A stretch of 64,000 bases of DNA from Kitasatospora papulosa (GCF_000717245.1 NZ_JNYQ01000009.1:1-64000); one strand, 5' to 3'. Counted from the stretch's first letter, positions 1 to 8,392 are shown. Numbers and translations: made by a program. Notes: generated from the sequence alone by a model not told the origin.

Positions 1-348
1 CTTGACGTTGCCGGGCAGCGCACCACCCCAGAACCCCACATCCACATGCGCCTTGGACCGCGCCACATCCTGCTTCACCCGCAGATTCCCCACCGTCGTC
101 GTCGGCGGCAACGAATTCAACGGCATGTCCAAAAGCGTCGTCACACCCCCCGCCGCAGCCGCCCGGGTAGCCGTCCAGAACCCCTCCCACTCCGCACGCC
201 CCGGATCATTCACATGAACATGCGTGTCCACCAGCCCCGGCATCACCACATCGCCACCGACATCCACCACACGGGCCCCGGCCGGCACCACCGCGTCGTA
301 CGGCAGCACCCCCTCGCGGAGTACCAGCTTCACGTCCACACCGGGCAC
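1..348 (-). CDS. allB: allantoinase, N-terminal part (runs off the window)
   Basis: Translating the reverse strand from the GTG at 348 gives VPGVDVKLVLREG... then a cyclic-amidohydrolase start with DTHVHVNDPGR (metal-binding HxH followed by NDPGR), EWEGFWTATRAAAAGG and TTLLDMPLNS, all typical of allantoinases, which hydrolyse allantoin to allantoate with a binuclear metal site. About 116 residues are present; the rest lies beyond position 1. A GAAGGAG ribosome site at 354-360 sits 5 nt before the GTG and decides the start. It is divergent from the IclR regulator, and an inverted repeat (368-384) lies just upstream of its ribosome site. Codon use is odd: many T-ending codons (GAT, AAT, CAT, GGT, TTG) compared with its GC3-saturated neighbours. 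Confidence 0.93.
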   Translation of the reverse strand, partial: MPGVDVKLVLREGVLPYDAVVPAGARVVDVGGDVVMPGLVDTHVHVNDPGRAEWEGFWTATRAAAAGGVTTLLDMPLNSLPPTTTVGNLRVKQDVARSKAHVDVGFWGGALPGNVK

Positions 349-367
349 CTGTGCTCCTTCACTCGGG

Positions 368-384
368 TTCAACGATTTGTTGAA
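368..384. promoter_or_regulatory. inverted repeat TTCAAC-N5-GTTGAA upstream of allB
   Basis: TTCAACGATTTGTTGAA has perfect 6-bp arms and a 5-bp spacer. The same layout occurs before aceB (6508-6524), uraD (28826-28842) and the catalase gene (38974-38990). Here it falls in the allB leader, 8 bp upstream of the GAAGGAG ribosome site, so a bound repressor would block elongation or initiation. The cognate regulator is not shown by the sequence. Confidence 0.6.
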
Positions 385-471
385 GGAGTCTTCACTCGGC
401 AAAGCCGCCCGTCAAGACCCCTCCTCCGCCGCGCGACGACCGGTCGAGCACACCCGGCACCTCTTGGATAT

Positions 472-507
472 TTCCACGAAGTAAAAGTTCATTTTCGACA
501 GACGGAA
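472..507. promoter_or_regulatory. AllR-type operator pair in the allB/allR divergent region
   Basis: A good 15-bp box, TTTCGACAGACGGAA (493-507), is preceded exactly 21 bp upstream by a weaker one, TTCCACGAAGTAAAA (472-486). Paired boxes of form TTCCG-N5-CGGAA at the same 21-bp spacing occur before aceB, hyi and gcl. A plausible -10 for allR, TAGAAT (510-515), follows the second box, with a weak -35 TTCATT (488-493), so the box would lie in the promoter core. The rest of the 349-681 region holds no gene. Confidence 0.6.
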
Positions 508-681
508 CGTAGAATGGACCAGGAACGGCATCGCCGCGCTCCTGGCCGAACACGGGCCGGAGCGCCGACACCGGGACAAAACAGGTCCTGACCGGCAAGG
601 ACGCCGCACCGGGAGCAGTGGGCCGATCGGGAACAGCCCGGTAGGCTGCTGCCTTGCCTCCGCTTCGAAAGGACCGTTGAC

Positions 682-1482
682 GTGCCGCCGTCCCACGCCA
701 GCACATCCGACTCCAAGCCCGCCGGTCCCAGCGGCGGCGTGCAGTCCCTGGAGCGCGCCTTCGACCTGTTGGAGCGCATGGCGGATGCCGGGGGCGAGGT
801 CGGGCTCAGCGAACTCTCCGCGAGCAGCGGACTCCCGCTCCCCACCATCCACCGGCTGATGCGCACCCTGGTCGTGTGCGGCTACGTGCGCCAGCAGCCC
901 AACCGTCGTTACGCGCTGGGCCCTCGGCTGATCCGTCTCGGCGAGTCCGCCTCCCGCCTCCTGGGCACCTGGGCACGGCCGTACCTCCAGCGCCTGGTCG
1001 AGGAGACCGGTGAGACGGCGAACATGGCGCTGCTCGACGGGGACGAGATCGTGTACGTCGCCCAGGTGCCGTCGAAGCACTCGATGCGGATGTTCACGGA
1101 GGTCGGCCGACGGGTGCTCCCCCACTCCACCGGTGTCGGCAAGGCGCTCCTCGCGCACACCCCGGCGGACGAGGTACGCGCGCTGTTGGCCCGCACGGGC
1201 ATGCCGGCCGCCACCGAGAAGACGATCACCACGCCGGACGGTTTCCTCGACGCCCTGGAACAGGTGCGGAGGGCGGGCTACGCGGTCGACGACAACGAGC
1301 AGGAGATCGGCGTCCGCTGCCTCGCGGTGTCGGTGCCCGACTCCCCCACCTCGGCCGCCATCTCCATCTCCGGGCCCGCGGGCCGGGTGACGGAGACCGC
1401 GACCGAGCGGATCGTGCCGATCCTCCAGGAGATCGCGAAGGAGCTCTCGGTGGCCCTGGCGAGCAGCGGGCCGACCGCCTGA
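682..1482 (+). CDS. allR: IclR-family transcriptional regulator, AllR-like
   Basis: A 266-residue cytoplasmic repressor-type protein. Residues about 18-75 form the IclR winged helix-turn-helix (QSLERAFDLLERMADAG, LSELSASSGLPLPTIHRLMRTL) and residues about 90-260 the GAF-like IclR effector domain (ETANMALLDGDEIVYVAQVPS, STGVGKALLAH). The GTG start at 682 has AAAGGA 8 nt upstream. In Streptomyces an IclR regulator called AllR sits next to allantoinase and represses allantoin and glyoxylate genes; the divergent allB here supports the same role. The paired 15-bp boxes found in its own promoter and at aceB, hyi and gcl are its likely targets, an inference from shared spacing and symmetry. Confidence 0.85.
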   Translation: MPPSHASTSDSKPAGPSGGVQSLERAFDLLERMADAGGEVGLSELSASSGLPLPTIHRLMRTLVVCGYVRQQPNRRYALGPRLIRLGESASRLLGTWARPYLQRLVEETGETANMALLDGDEIVYVAQVPSKHSMRMFTEVGRRVLPHSTGVGKALLAHTPADEVRALLARTGMPAATEKTITTPDGFLDALEQVRRAGYAVDDNEQEIGVRCLAVSVPDSPTSAAISISGPAGRVTETATERIVPILQEIAKELSVALASSGPTA

Positions 1483-1519
1483 GGCCGGCGACGGACACGA
1501 CGGGACCGTCGAGGGGGCT

Positions 1520-2200
1520 TCAGGCCGGGGCGTGGGCCGTCAGCCGGCCGTCCCGCATCGTCACCGTCCCGTCCACGCGGTCGAGATGCGCCCGGTCGTG
1601 GGTGACCAGGACCGTGGCCGTCGACCGTTCGCGGGTCAGTGCGGCCAGCAGGTCCAGGACCGCGGCGCCCCGTTCGTGGTCGAGTGCGCTGGTGGGTTCG
1701 TCGACGAGCAGCACGGCGGGCTCGTTCATCAGGGCACGTGCGATGTTGACCCGCTGACGCTGACCGCCGGACAGTTCGTGCGGCCTGCGGTCGGCCTTGT
1801 CGGCGAGACCGACCGCGTCAAGGAGCTCCCGGGCCCTGGCCCGCGCGGCGCGTGCCGGTCCTGCGGACAGGTGCGCCATTACCAGCACCTGCTCCACGGC
1901 GGTCAGCGACGGCAGCAGGTTCGGCTGCTGGAAGACGATGCCGACGCGCTCCCTGCGCAGGGCGGCCTTCTCCGCCCCACCGAGCCCGGTGGTTTCCGTT
2001 CCCGCGACGACGACCCTTCCCCGGTCGGGGGTGACCAGCGTCGCCGCGACGGCGAGCAGGCTGGACTTGCCCGAGCCCGACGGCCCGACGACCGCGGTGA
2101 GCGTGCCCGCGGCCACGTGCAGGGAGACCCGGTCCAGAGCGGTCAGCCGGGTGCCGCCGTCGGGGTAGGTGAGGGTGACGTCGGTGAGGGTGAGGGTCAT
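1520..2200 (-). CDS. ABC transporter ATP-binding protein (MacB/LolD type)
   Basis: A 226-residue ABC ATPase with Walker A GPSGSGKSS near residue 40, the signature LSGGQRQRVNIARAL near residue 140 and Walker B VLLVDEPTSALD just after it. The length and the motif spacing are those of the short ATPases that pair with FtsX-like permeases. Its ATG overlaps the stop of the permease gene by 4 nt (2197-2200), so the two are translationally coupled. It is convergent with allR, and a two-component system is encoded divergently from the pair, which suggests induction by an envelope stress or antimicrobial signal. The exported substrate cannot be told from the sequence. Confidence 0.9.
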   Translation of the reverse strand: MTLTLTDVTLTYPDGGTRLTALDRVSLHVAAGTLTAVVGPSGSGKSSLLAVAATLVTPDRGRVVVAGTETTGLGGAEKAALRRERVGIVFQQPNLLPSLTAVEQVLVMAHLSAGPARAARARARELLDAVGLADKADRRPHELSGGQRQRVNIARALMNEPAVLLVDEPTSALDHERGAAVLDLLAALTRERSTATVLVTHDRAHLDRVDGTVTMRDGRLTAHAPA

Positions 2201-3291
2201 CGTGCGCTCCCGAGTGCGACGAGGGGGTCGACGGCGGTGATCCGCCTGATGGACAGGGCGGCCCCGAGCACGCCGAGGACGATCATGACGGCGGCCGGCA
2301 CGAGGACGGTGGACGCGTCGAGGACGAACGGCACGGCACCCTCCCCGCCGCCGAGCAGCGCGCCGATGCCCGCGGCGAGCGCGGTGCCGACGCCGGTTCC
2401 GGCCGCCAGCATCACGACGGCCTGCCCGAGGGCGTCCCGCAGCAGGTACGGGGTGGAGGCGCCCAGCGCCTTGAGCACGGCGACGTCGGCGCCGCGTTGG
2501 ATGGTCCAGACGGTGAAGAAGGCCCCGACGACGAGGGCGGAGATGGCGAAGAGGAAGCCCCGCATCAGCTGCAGTGAGCCGTTCTCCGCCTGGTAGGAGC
2601 CGATCGCGGTGAGCGATTCGTCCAGGGTCAGGGTGCGCGTGCCGGCCGCCTCGTCACCGGCGGCGAGGTCGGCGCCGTGCGTGCTCAGCGCGATCACGGT
2701 GGCCCTCCCCCCGTCCGGTCGGTCCCGCTCGCTCCCGCCGAGGTGCTGCCAGTCGTCGAGCGAGGTCCACACCACCGGGGTGTGGCTGTACGAGGCGTCG
2801 CCCGCGACCGCGCCGACGGTCATCTCCGAGCCGCCGAGCCGCACCGTGTCCCCGGGTGCGGCACCGAGGCCGTCGGCGGCCGGCCGGGAGAGCACCACGC
2901 GGCCCGTGGCCACCGTCCCGGGCGCGAGCCCACCGTCCGGCCGGACACCGAACGCCGAGACGGCGGCCGTGCGGCGACCGTCACCGGTGGCGGCGTCCAG
3001 CGTCCGGATGCCGACGGGCTCGGCGGCGGTGACTCCGGGCCGGCCTGCCCAGGTCCGCCAGGCACGCTCCCCCACGGCGGAGTCGGTGAACGACACCGGA
3101 CGGCCGTCCGGCGGGGCGGCGAACGCGAGGCGATCGGCCTCCAGCCCGGTGACGGCCGAGGTGTTCTCCCTGGCCAGCCCGGCCGTCAGACCGGACAACA
3201 GGCCCACGAGCAGCGTGATCAGCACCACGACCGTGCCCATGAGCGCGAAACGGCCCTTTGCGAACCGAAGATCTCTCCATGCGACGAACAT
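2197..3291 (-). CDS. FtsX-like ABC transporter permease
   Basis: A 364-residue membrane protein with the FtsX/MacB layout: one N-terminal membrane helix (GTVVVLITLLVGLLSGLTAGL, residues about 18-38), a large extracytoplasmic region (about 40-235) and three C-terminal helices (LFAISALVVGAFFTVWTI, VVMLAAGTGVGTALAAGIGALL, VLVPAAVMIVLGVLGAALSI). It is shorter than the 8-helix bacitracin-type permeases. It is the first gene of the pair with the ATPase. The 110-bp divergent region to the histidine kinase gene is the likely place of the shared regulation. Confidence 0.88.
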   Translation of the reverse strand: MFVAWRDLRFAKGRFALMGTVVVLITLLVGLLSGLTAGLARENTSAVTGLEADRLAFAAPPDGRPVSFTDSAVGERAWRTWAGRPGVTAAEPVGIRTLDAATGDGRRTAAVSAFGVRPDGGLAPGTVATGRVVLSRPAADGLGAAPGDTVRLGGSEMTVGAVAGDASYSHTPVVWTSLDDWQHLGGSERDRPDGGRATVIALSTHGADLAAGDEAAGTRTLTLDESLTAIGSYQAENGSLQLMRGFLFAISALVVGAFFTVWTIQRGADVAVLKALGASTPYLLRDALGQAVVMLAAGTGVGTALAAGIGALLGGGEGAVPFVLDASTVLVPAAVMIVLGVLGAALSIRRITAVDPLVALGSAR

Positions 3292-3401
3292 GACTCCAGG
3301 CTCGGCCCCCGGCCGCGCGCGGACATCGCCCTCGGGACGGCCGAGACATCAATCCTTCGGTTGACCGGCCGCGCACCTCGCGCCTCTACGCTGGACGGAC
3401 C

Positions 3402-4694
3402 ATGGATTCGCGTTCGCACACCCCCGTCACCACCGCGCTGCGGCTCTGTCTGCACGCCCTGCTGGTCGGACTGCTGGCACTCACCGCGCTCCGCCCGACG
3501 AGCGGCACCGAGGTCGTCGTCCTGGCCGGGCTGATGGCCGCGCTGTACGGCGCGGGCGCCCTGGCCCCGTCCGTGCAGCCGCACACCCGGGCCGCCGGGG
3601 TCTGGCTCGTGGCGCTGGGCGCCGTGTGGCTGGCCCTGCTCGTCCTGTCGCCGGATGCCCTCTGGGTGGCCTTCCCGCTGTACTTCCTGCAGCTGCACCT
3701 GCTGCCGGTGCGACGGGGGCTGCCCGCCGTGGTGGTCACCGCCGCCGCCGCCATCGCCTGCTTCGTGCTCCACCACCAGGCGGTCACCCCGGGCACGTTC
3801 ATCGGCCCGCTGCTCGGGGCGGCGGTCGCCGTCGCGACCGTACTCGGTTACGACGCGCTGTTCCGCGAGAGCGAGCGGCGTCGTGAGCTCATCGAGGAGC
3901 TGGTGTCCACACGGGCGGAGCTGGCCGAGGCGGAGCGTGCCGCGGGCACGCTGGCGGAGCGGGAGCGGCTGGCCCGCGAGATCCACGACACCCTCGCGCA
4001 GGGCCTGTCCAGCATCCAGCTGCTGCTGCGGGCCGCCGAGCACACCCTCCCGGTGGACGCACCGGCCACCGCCCATGTGCGCCGGGCCCGTGAGGCCGCC
4101 CAGGACAACCTGGCCGAGGCCCGCCGCTTCGTGCGGGCGCTGAGCCCGCCGGACCTGGAGCACGGCTCCCTGGCGGCGGCGCTGTCCCGGCTGGCGTCCC
4201 GCACCTCGACGCCGGAACTCACCGTACGGTTCGCGGTCAGCGGTACGCCGGTGGGACTGCCCACCCCGTACGAGGTGGCGCTGCTGCGCACCGCGCAGTC
4301 CGCGCTGGCCAACGTGGTGCGGCACGCGGGCGCGCGGCGCGCGGGGATCACCCTCAGCTTCATGGAGACATCGGTGTCCCTGGACGTCGTGGACGACGGG
4401 TGCGGTTTCGACCCGGGTGCCACGGACCGGGGGCGGCGGAGCCCGGGGAGCGGGGGCTTCGGGCTGCCGGCCATGCGTGCGCGGGCGCGTTCGCTCGGCG
4501 GCACGCTCAGTGTGGAGACGGCGCCGGGGCAGGGCACCGCACTGGCTGCCACCCTCCCGCTCCCGGTCGCCGCGGAAGGGCGTACCCCCGGAGAGGGACG
4601 TGCCACCGGCGCAGGGCCTTCCACCGGGGAACGCGGTTCCGTCGCGGGAGAGAGCGGCGGGAAGCTCTTCGAGGGAGAGGAGGCGGTCGCATGA
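3402..4694 (+). CDS. two-component sensor histidine kinase (NarL-type partner)
   Basis: A 430-residue membrane kinase. Residues about 8-150 hold several hydrophobic helices with almost no sensor loop, typical of intramembrane-sensing kinases. The HisKA_3 dimerisation box REIHDTLAQGLSSIQ carries the phospho-accepting His near residue 193. The HATPase region includes ANVVRHAGARRAGI (N box) and VVDDGCGFDPG (G1 box), and GFGLPAMRARARSLGG. The last about 40 residues are a Gly/Glu/Thr-rich tail not seen in the usual family plan. It overlaps the response-regulator start by 4 nt. It likely senses a cell-envelope signal and controls the divergent ABC transporter genes; that last point is inferred from position. 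Confidence 0.92.
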   Translation: MDSRSHTPVTTALRLCLHALLVGLLALTALRPTSGTEVVVLAGLMAALYGAGALAPSVQPHTRAAGVWLVALGAVWLALLVLSPDALWVAFPLYFLQLHLLPVRRGLPAVVVTAAAAIACFVLHHQAVTPGTFIGPLLGAAVAVATVLGYDALFRESERRRELIEELVSTRAELAEAERAAGTLAERERLAREIHDTLAQGLSSIQLLLRAAEHTLPVDAPATAHVRRAREAAQDNLAEARRFVRALSPPDLEHGSLAAALSRLASRTSTPELTVRFAVSGTPVGLPTPYEVALLRTAQSALANVVRHAGARRAGITLSFMETSVSLDVVDDGCGFDPGATDRGRRSPGSGGFGLPAMRARARSLGGTLSVETAPGQGTALAATLPLPVAAEGRTPGEGRATGAGPSTGERGSVAGESGGKLFEGEEAVA

Positions 4695-5323
4695 GCGCCC
4701 CGATCAGGCTGCTGCTGGCCGACGACCACCCGGTGGTCCGGGCGGGCCTGCGCGCGGTCCTCGACGCCGAACCGGACTTCGAGATCGTCGCCGAGGCGGC
4801 CACGGCGGAGCGGGCCGTCGCCCTCGCCGCGACCGGTGCCTGCGACGTCGTCCTGATGGATCTGCAGTTCGGCGAGGGGATGCACGGGTCGGAGGCCACG
4901 GCGGCGATCACGGCGGCGGCGGACGCACCGCGCGTCCTGATCCTCACCACGTACGAGTCGGACGCGGACATCCTGGCCGCCGTCGAGGCGGGGGCAGGCG
5001 GCTATCTGCTCAAGGACGCCCCGCCCGAGGAGCTGGCGGCGGCCGTCCGCACGGCCGCCGCGGGCCGCTCCGCCCTCGCCCCGGCGGTCGCCCACCGTCT
5101 GATGGACCGGATGCGCACGCCCGCCCAGGCCCTGACCAGACGCGAGCTGGAAGTCCTCCAACTGGTCGGCGAGGGCCTGTCGAACCAGCAGATCAGCAAG
5201 CGGCTCTTCCTGAGCCAGGCGACGGTGAAGTCCCATCTGGTGCACATCTACGCCAAGCTGGGCGTCGACTCACGCACCTCGGCCGTCGCCGCCGCCACCG
5301 CGCGCCGGCTGATCCGCCGCTGA
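4691..5323 (+). CDS. NarL/FixJ-family response regulator
   Basis: A 210-residue regulator starting at the ATG that overlaps the kinase stop codon (4691-4694). The receiver domain has the acidic pair in LLLADDHPVV, the phospho-accepting Asp57 in VVLMDL, the conserved Thr in LILTTYES and Lys in LLKDAPP. The C-terminal LuxR-type helix-turn-helix covers residues about 145-205 (LTRRELEVLQLVGEGLSNQ, ATVKSHLVHIYAKLGV). It is the obvious partner of the upstream kinase. Targets probably include the divergent ABC operon. Confidence 0.94.
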   Translation: MSAPIRLLLADDHPVVRAGLRAVLDAEPDFEIVAEAATAERAVALAATGACDVVLMDLQFGEGMHGSEATAAITAAADAPRVLILTTYESDADILAAVEAGAGGYLLKDAPPEELAAAVRTAAAGRSALAPAVAHRLMDRMRTPAQALTRRELEVLQLVGEGLSNQQISKRLFLSQATVKSHLVHIYAKLGVDSRTSAVAAATARRLIRR

Positions 5324-5325
5324 CC

Positions 5326-5643
5326 TCAGGGGCGGCGCGGTGGCTCCCCGAACAGGTCGACGGCGCTCCGCACGTCCCGCAGGCCGGGCGACAGCGCGCT
5401 GACCGAGCCGATCGCCCCCGCGACGAGCAGCAGCGAACGCCGCAGCCGGGGGCTCTCGGGCCGCCCTCCCGCCGCCATGGCGTCCAGAGCCGCCAGCTCG
5501 TCCTCCGCGATCCCCCGGTCCGGGAACTCGGCGGGGTGTCCGGCGAGTTCGCGGCGCAGTCGTGAGACAGCCGTACGCAGCTCCGTCACCCTCGGGTCCT
5601 CGCCGCTTCCCGTCAACCGCTCCCGCCCCACGCTTCGCAACAA
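5326..5643 (-). CDS. small hypothetical protein (DUF5955-like)
   Basis: A 105-residue protein, convergent with the response regulator and ending 2 nt after it. It has a charged helical N-terminal half (RVTELRTAVSRLRRELAGHP, EDELAALDAM) and a short hydrophobic stretch (RSLLLVAGAIGSVSALSPGL), then SAVDLFGEPPRRP at the end. The pattern resembles the small Streptomyces-restricted family called DUF5955, whose function is unknown; the family name is from memory and not certain. No catalytic motif is visible. Confidence 0.7.
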   Translation of the reverse strand: MLRSVGRERLTGSGEDPRVTELRTAVSRLRRELAGHPAEFPDRGIAEDELAALDAMAAGGRPESPRLRRSLLLVAGAIGSVSALSPGLRDVRSAVDLFGEPPRRP

Positions 5644-5773
5644 AGCACTCCCCCTCGCACGCCGCTGTGCCGGCTTCGAACTGCCCCCGGTCGGTGGTCA
5701 AGTGCCCGGGGACGTCCGCGGATCAGCGCCGTCAGAGGTGGCGTGCGCCACTGTGCGGACAAGGAACGAGGGT

Positions 5774-5786
5774 ACCCCTGAGGGGT
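5774..5786. promoter_or_regulatory. perfect palindrome before the NTP-transferase gene
   Basis: ACCCCT-G-AGGGGT is a perfect 13-bp palindrome in the divergent region between the small hypothetical (start 5643) and the NTP-transferase (start 5833). It could be an operator or a small hairpin. It also overlaps an upstream in-frame GTG at 5785, which makes that alternative start less likely. Confidence 0.35.
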
Positions 5787-5832
5787 GACAATCAATCCGC
5801 CGGTGCGGATCCGGCGGTGGTATCCAGGGCAC

Positions 5833-6438
5833 ATGGCTCACACACAACGGATCCCCGTGGTCGCCGGTGTCCTGCTCGCCGCAGGTGGCGGCCGTCGTCT
5901 CGGCGGGCGGCCGAAGGCCCTGCTGGAACACCGCGGCCGCCCCCTCGTCGAGCACGCGGTGCGCGCGCTGCGCAACGGCGGGTGCGGCCCCGTCCACGTC
6001 GTCCTGGGCGCGGCGGCCGAGGAGGTGGGGGAACTGGCCGAACTCTCCGCGTGCGAGGTGACGGTGAACCCGTCGTGGGAGGAGGGCATGGGCTCCTCGC
6101 TCCGGGCGGGACTCGCCTCCCTCTCCGGTTCGGACGCGGACGCCGCACTCGCCCTCCTGGTGGACCAGCCGGGCATCGGTGCGGAGGCGGTGGCCCGCGT
6201 CCGCTCGGCGTACCGCTCGCGGTCGAGTCTGGCCGCCGCCGCGTACGACGGGGAGCGCGGGCACCCCGTGCTGTTCGGGGCGGACCACTGGGAGGCCGTC
6301 GCGGCGGGCGCGGTCGGGGACCAGGGGGCACGGGCCTACCTGCGGGCGCACCGCGACGCGATCACGCTCGTCGAGTGCTCCGACGTCGCGCGGGCACACG
6401 ACATCGACACGGCGGCGGACCTGAGACACCTGGAGTGA
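5833..6438 (+). CDS. MobA-like NTP transferase (molybdenum cofactor cytidylyl/nicotine blue oxidoreductase type)
   Basis: A 201-residue nucleotidyltransferase fold protein. The N-terminal nucleotide-binding signature LLAAGGGRRLGGRPKALLEHRGRPLVEHAV (quoted in parts: LLAAGGGRRLGGRPKALL) and the DQPGI metal-binding region are those of the MobA/MocA group. Members transfer CMP or GMP to molybdopterin cofactors, while some actinomycete homologues are annotated as nicotine blue oxidoreductase; sequence alone does not separate these. The ATG at 5833 gives the family length, though an in-frame GTG at 5785 exists. It lies directly upstream of malate synthase in the same direction with a promoter between them. 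A link to a molybdenum hydroxylase of purine breakdown is possible but not shown. Confidence 0.8.
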   Translation: MAHTQRIPVVAGVLLAAGGGRRLGGRPKALLEHRGRPLVEHAVRALRNGGCGPVHVVLGAAAEEVGELAELSACEVTVNPSWEEGMGSSLRAGLASLSGSDADAALALLVDQPGIGAEAVARVRSAYRSRSSLAAAAYDGERGHPVLFGADHWEAVAAGAVGDQGARAYLRAHRDAITLVECSDVARAHDIDTAADLRHLE

Positions 6439-6507
6439 ACGGAACGTATCGGACCTGGCACGCCGCGCCACCGTGACGGCGCGTCCCTCGACCCGGAGAA
6501 TCTCGAC

Positions 6508-6561
6508 ATCAACAAACCATTGAACTTCCACCATGAGGAAACTAATATCCACTGATCAGAA
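6508..6561 (+). promoter_or_regulatory. aceB promoter with three overlapping operator boxes
   Basis: A good promoter is visible: -35 TTGAAC (6520-6525), 17-bp spacer, -10 TAATAT (6543-6548). The repeat TCAAC-N5-aTTGAA (6508-6524) overlaps the -35. A 15-bp AllR-type box, TTCCACCATGAGGAA (6526-6540), fills the spacer and a second, ATCCACTGATCAGAA (6547-6561), covers the -10 edge and start point, 21 bp downstream. Both regulators would block RNA polymerase directly. The message would start near 6555 and have a leader of about 135 nt. Confidence 0.7.
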
Positions 6562-6691
6562 GCCCATGGTTCCGCTTCCGGTCCTCGGCGGTGCCCATGG
6601 CCGTATCCCGGAGCCCTGGCATCCCGTGCCGTCCCGGGCGACCCGGCGGCCGTGGACGCCGTCGTACCACCCGCTGAAGGAGTGACAGCTC

Positions 6692-8311
6692 ATGTCCGCA
6701 CCAGCGCCGTCCCCGCTGGCCATCGTCGATGCCGAGCCCCTGCCGAGGCAGGACGAGGTCCTGACCGATGCGGCCCTCGCGTTCGTGGCCGAGCTGCACC
6801 GGCGGTTCACGCCCCGGCGCGACGAGCTGCTCGCCCGCCGTGGCGAACGCCGCGCCGAGATCGCCCGCACCTCCACGCTGGACTTCCTGCCGGAGACGGA
6901 AGCGGTCCGCGTGGACGACACCTGGAAGGTCGCCCCGGCCCCGGCCGCGCTGGACGACCGCCGGGTGGAGATCACGGGCCCGACCGACCGCAAGATGACC
7001 GTCAACGCCCTGAACTCGGGCGCCAGGGTCTGGCTCGCCGACTTCGAGGACGCGTCCGCCCCCACGTGGGAGAACGTCGTCACCGGCCAGCTCAACCTGA
7101 TCGACGCCTACACCCGGAACATCGACTTCACCGACCCGAGGTCGGGCAAGTCCTACGCGCTGAAGCCCGCCGAGGAGCTCGCGACCGTCGTCACGCGTCC
7201 GCGCGGCTGGCACCTCGACGAGCGGCACCTCCAGCTCGACGGCACCCCGGTGCCCGGCGCGCTGGTCGACTTCGGCCTCTACTTCTTCCACAACGCGCAG
7301 CGGCTGATCGACCTCGGCAAGGGCCCGTACTTCTACCTGCCGAAGACGGAGTCGTACCTGGAGGCCCGCCTCTGGAACGACATCTTCGTCTTCGCCCAGG
7401 ACTACGTCGGCATCCCGCAGGGCACCGTCCGCGCGACCGTCCTGATCGAGACGATCACCGCCGCGTACGAGATGGAGGAGATCCTCTACGAGCTCCGCGA
7501 CCACGCCTCCGGGCTGAACGCCGGCCGCTGGGACTACCTCTTCTCCATCGTGAAGAACTTCCGTGACGGCGGCTCGAAGTTCGTCCTGCCGGACCGCAAC
7601 CTGGTGACGATGACCGCCCCGTTCATGCGGGCGTACACCGAACTCCTCGTCCGCACCTGCCACAAGCGCGGCGCGCACGCCATCGGCGGCATGGCGGCCT
7701 TCATCCCCTCGCGGCGCGACGCCGAGGTCAACAAGGTGGCCTTCGAGAAGGTCAAGGCGGACAAGGACCGCGAGGCCGGCGACGGCTTCGACGGCTCCTG
7801 GGTGGCCCACCCGGACCTGGTGCCGATCGCGATGGCGTCCTTCGACGCGGTCCTGGGCGCGAAGCCGAACCAGAAGGACCGCCTGCGCGAGGACGTCTCG
7901 GTGGCGGCGGGCGACCTGATCGCCATCGACACCCTGGACGCGAAGCCCTCCTACGACGGGCTGCGCAACGCCGTCGCCGTCGGCATCCGCTACATCGAGG
8001 CGTGGCTGCGGGGCATGGGCGCGGTCGCCATCTTCAACCTGATGGAGGACGCGGCCACCGCCGAGATCTCCCGCTCGCAGATCTGGCAGTGGATCAACGC
8101 GGACGTGGTCTTCGAGAACGGCGAGCACGCCACCGCGGACCTCGCCCGCAAGGTCGCCGCCGAGGAACTGGCCGCGATCCGCGCGGAGATCGGCGACGAG
8201 ACCTTCGAGGCCGGCAAGTGGCAGCAGGCCCACGACCTCCTGCTCCAGGTCTCGCTGGACCAGGACTACGCGGACTTCCTGACGCTGCCGGCGTACGAGC
8301 AGCTGGGCTGA
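6692..8311 (+). CDS. aceB: malate synthase A
   Basis: A 539-residue enzyme of the short malate synthase A type, which condenses glyoxylate with acetyl-CoA to malate in the cytoplasm. The family signatures VWLADFEDASAPTWENV (residues about 109-125) and DHASGLNAGRWDYLFSIVK (residues about 271-289) are intact, as are KTESYLEARLW and GGMAAFIPSR. A GAAGGAG ribosome site precedes the ATG at 6692. In this region it disposes of the glyoxylate released from allantoin or ureidoglycolate, giving a second exit besides Gcl. Its promoter carries the same operators as the allantoin and gcl genes. A strong terminator follows. Confidence 0.97.
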   Translation: MSAPAPSPLAIVDAEPLPRQDEVLTDAALAFVAELHRRFTPRRDELLARRGERRAEIARTSTLDFLPETEAVRVDDTWKVAPAPAALDDRRVEITGPTDRKMTVNALNSGARVWLADFEDASAPTWENVVTGQLNLIDAYTRNIDFTDPRSGKSYALKPAEELATVVTRPRGWHLDERHLQLDGTPVPGALVDFGLYFFHNAQRLIDLGKGPYFYLPKTESYLEARLWNDIFVFAQDYVGIPQGTVRATVLIETITAAYEMEEILYELRDHASGLNAGRWDYLFSIVKNFRDGGSKFVLPDRNLVTMTAPFMRAYTELLVRTCHKRGAHAIGGMAAFIPSRRDAEVNKVAFEKVKADKDREAGDGFDGSWVAHPDLVPIAMASFDAVLGAKPNQKDRLREDVSVAAGDLIAIDTLDAKPSYDGLRNAVAVGIRYIEAWLRGMGAVAIFNLMEDAATAEISRSQIWQWINADVVFENGEHATADLARKVAAEELAAIRAEIGDETFEAGKWQQAHDLLLQVSLDQDYADFLTLPAYEQLG

Positions 8312-8316
8312 CCGGA

Positions 8317-8365
8317 ACGGAGGCGCCGCGCCCCGTCCTCACCGGACGGGGCGCGGCGCCTCCGT
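8317..8365. terminator. strong hairpin terminator between aceB and the thioesterase gene
   Basis: Arms 8317-8338 and 8344-8365 are perfectly complementary over 22 bp with loop TCACC. There is no T-tract, as is usual in Streptomyces. It lies between convergent genes and so may end both transcripts. Confidence 0.85.
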
Positions 8366-8392
8366 GCGTGCGGGCGTCGGGCGCGCGACCGC

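Noticed and set aside
5774..5786. CsoR-type copper operator at the palindrome ACCCCTGAGGGGT
   Set aside because: The spacing does not fit the TACCC-N4-GGGTA form and no copper gene is near, so only an unspecified palindrome is reported.
6542..8233. Open frame opposite malate synthase
   Set aside because: Antisense shadow with biased composition and no family motif.
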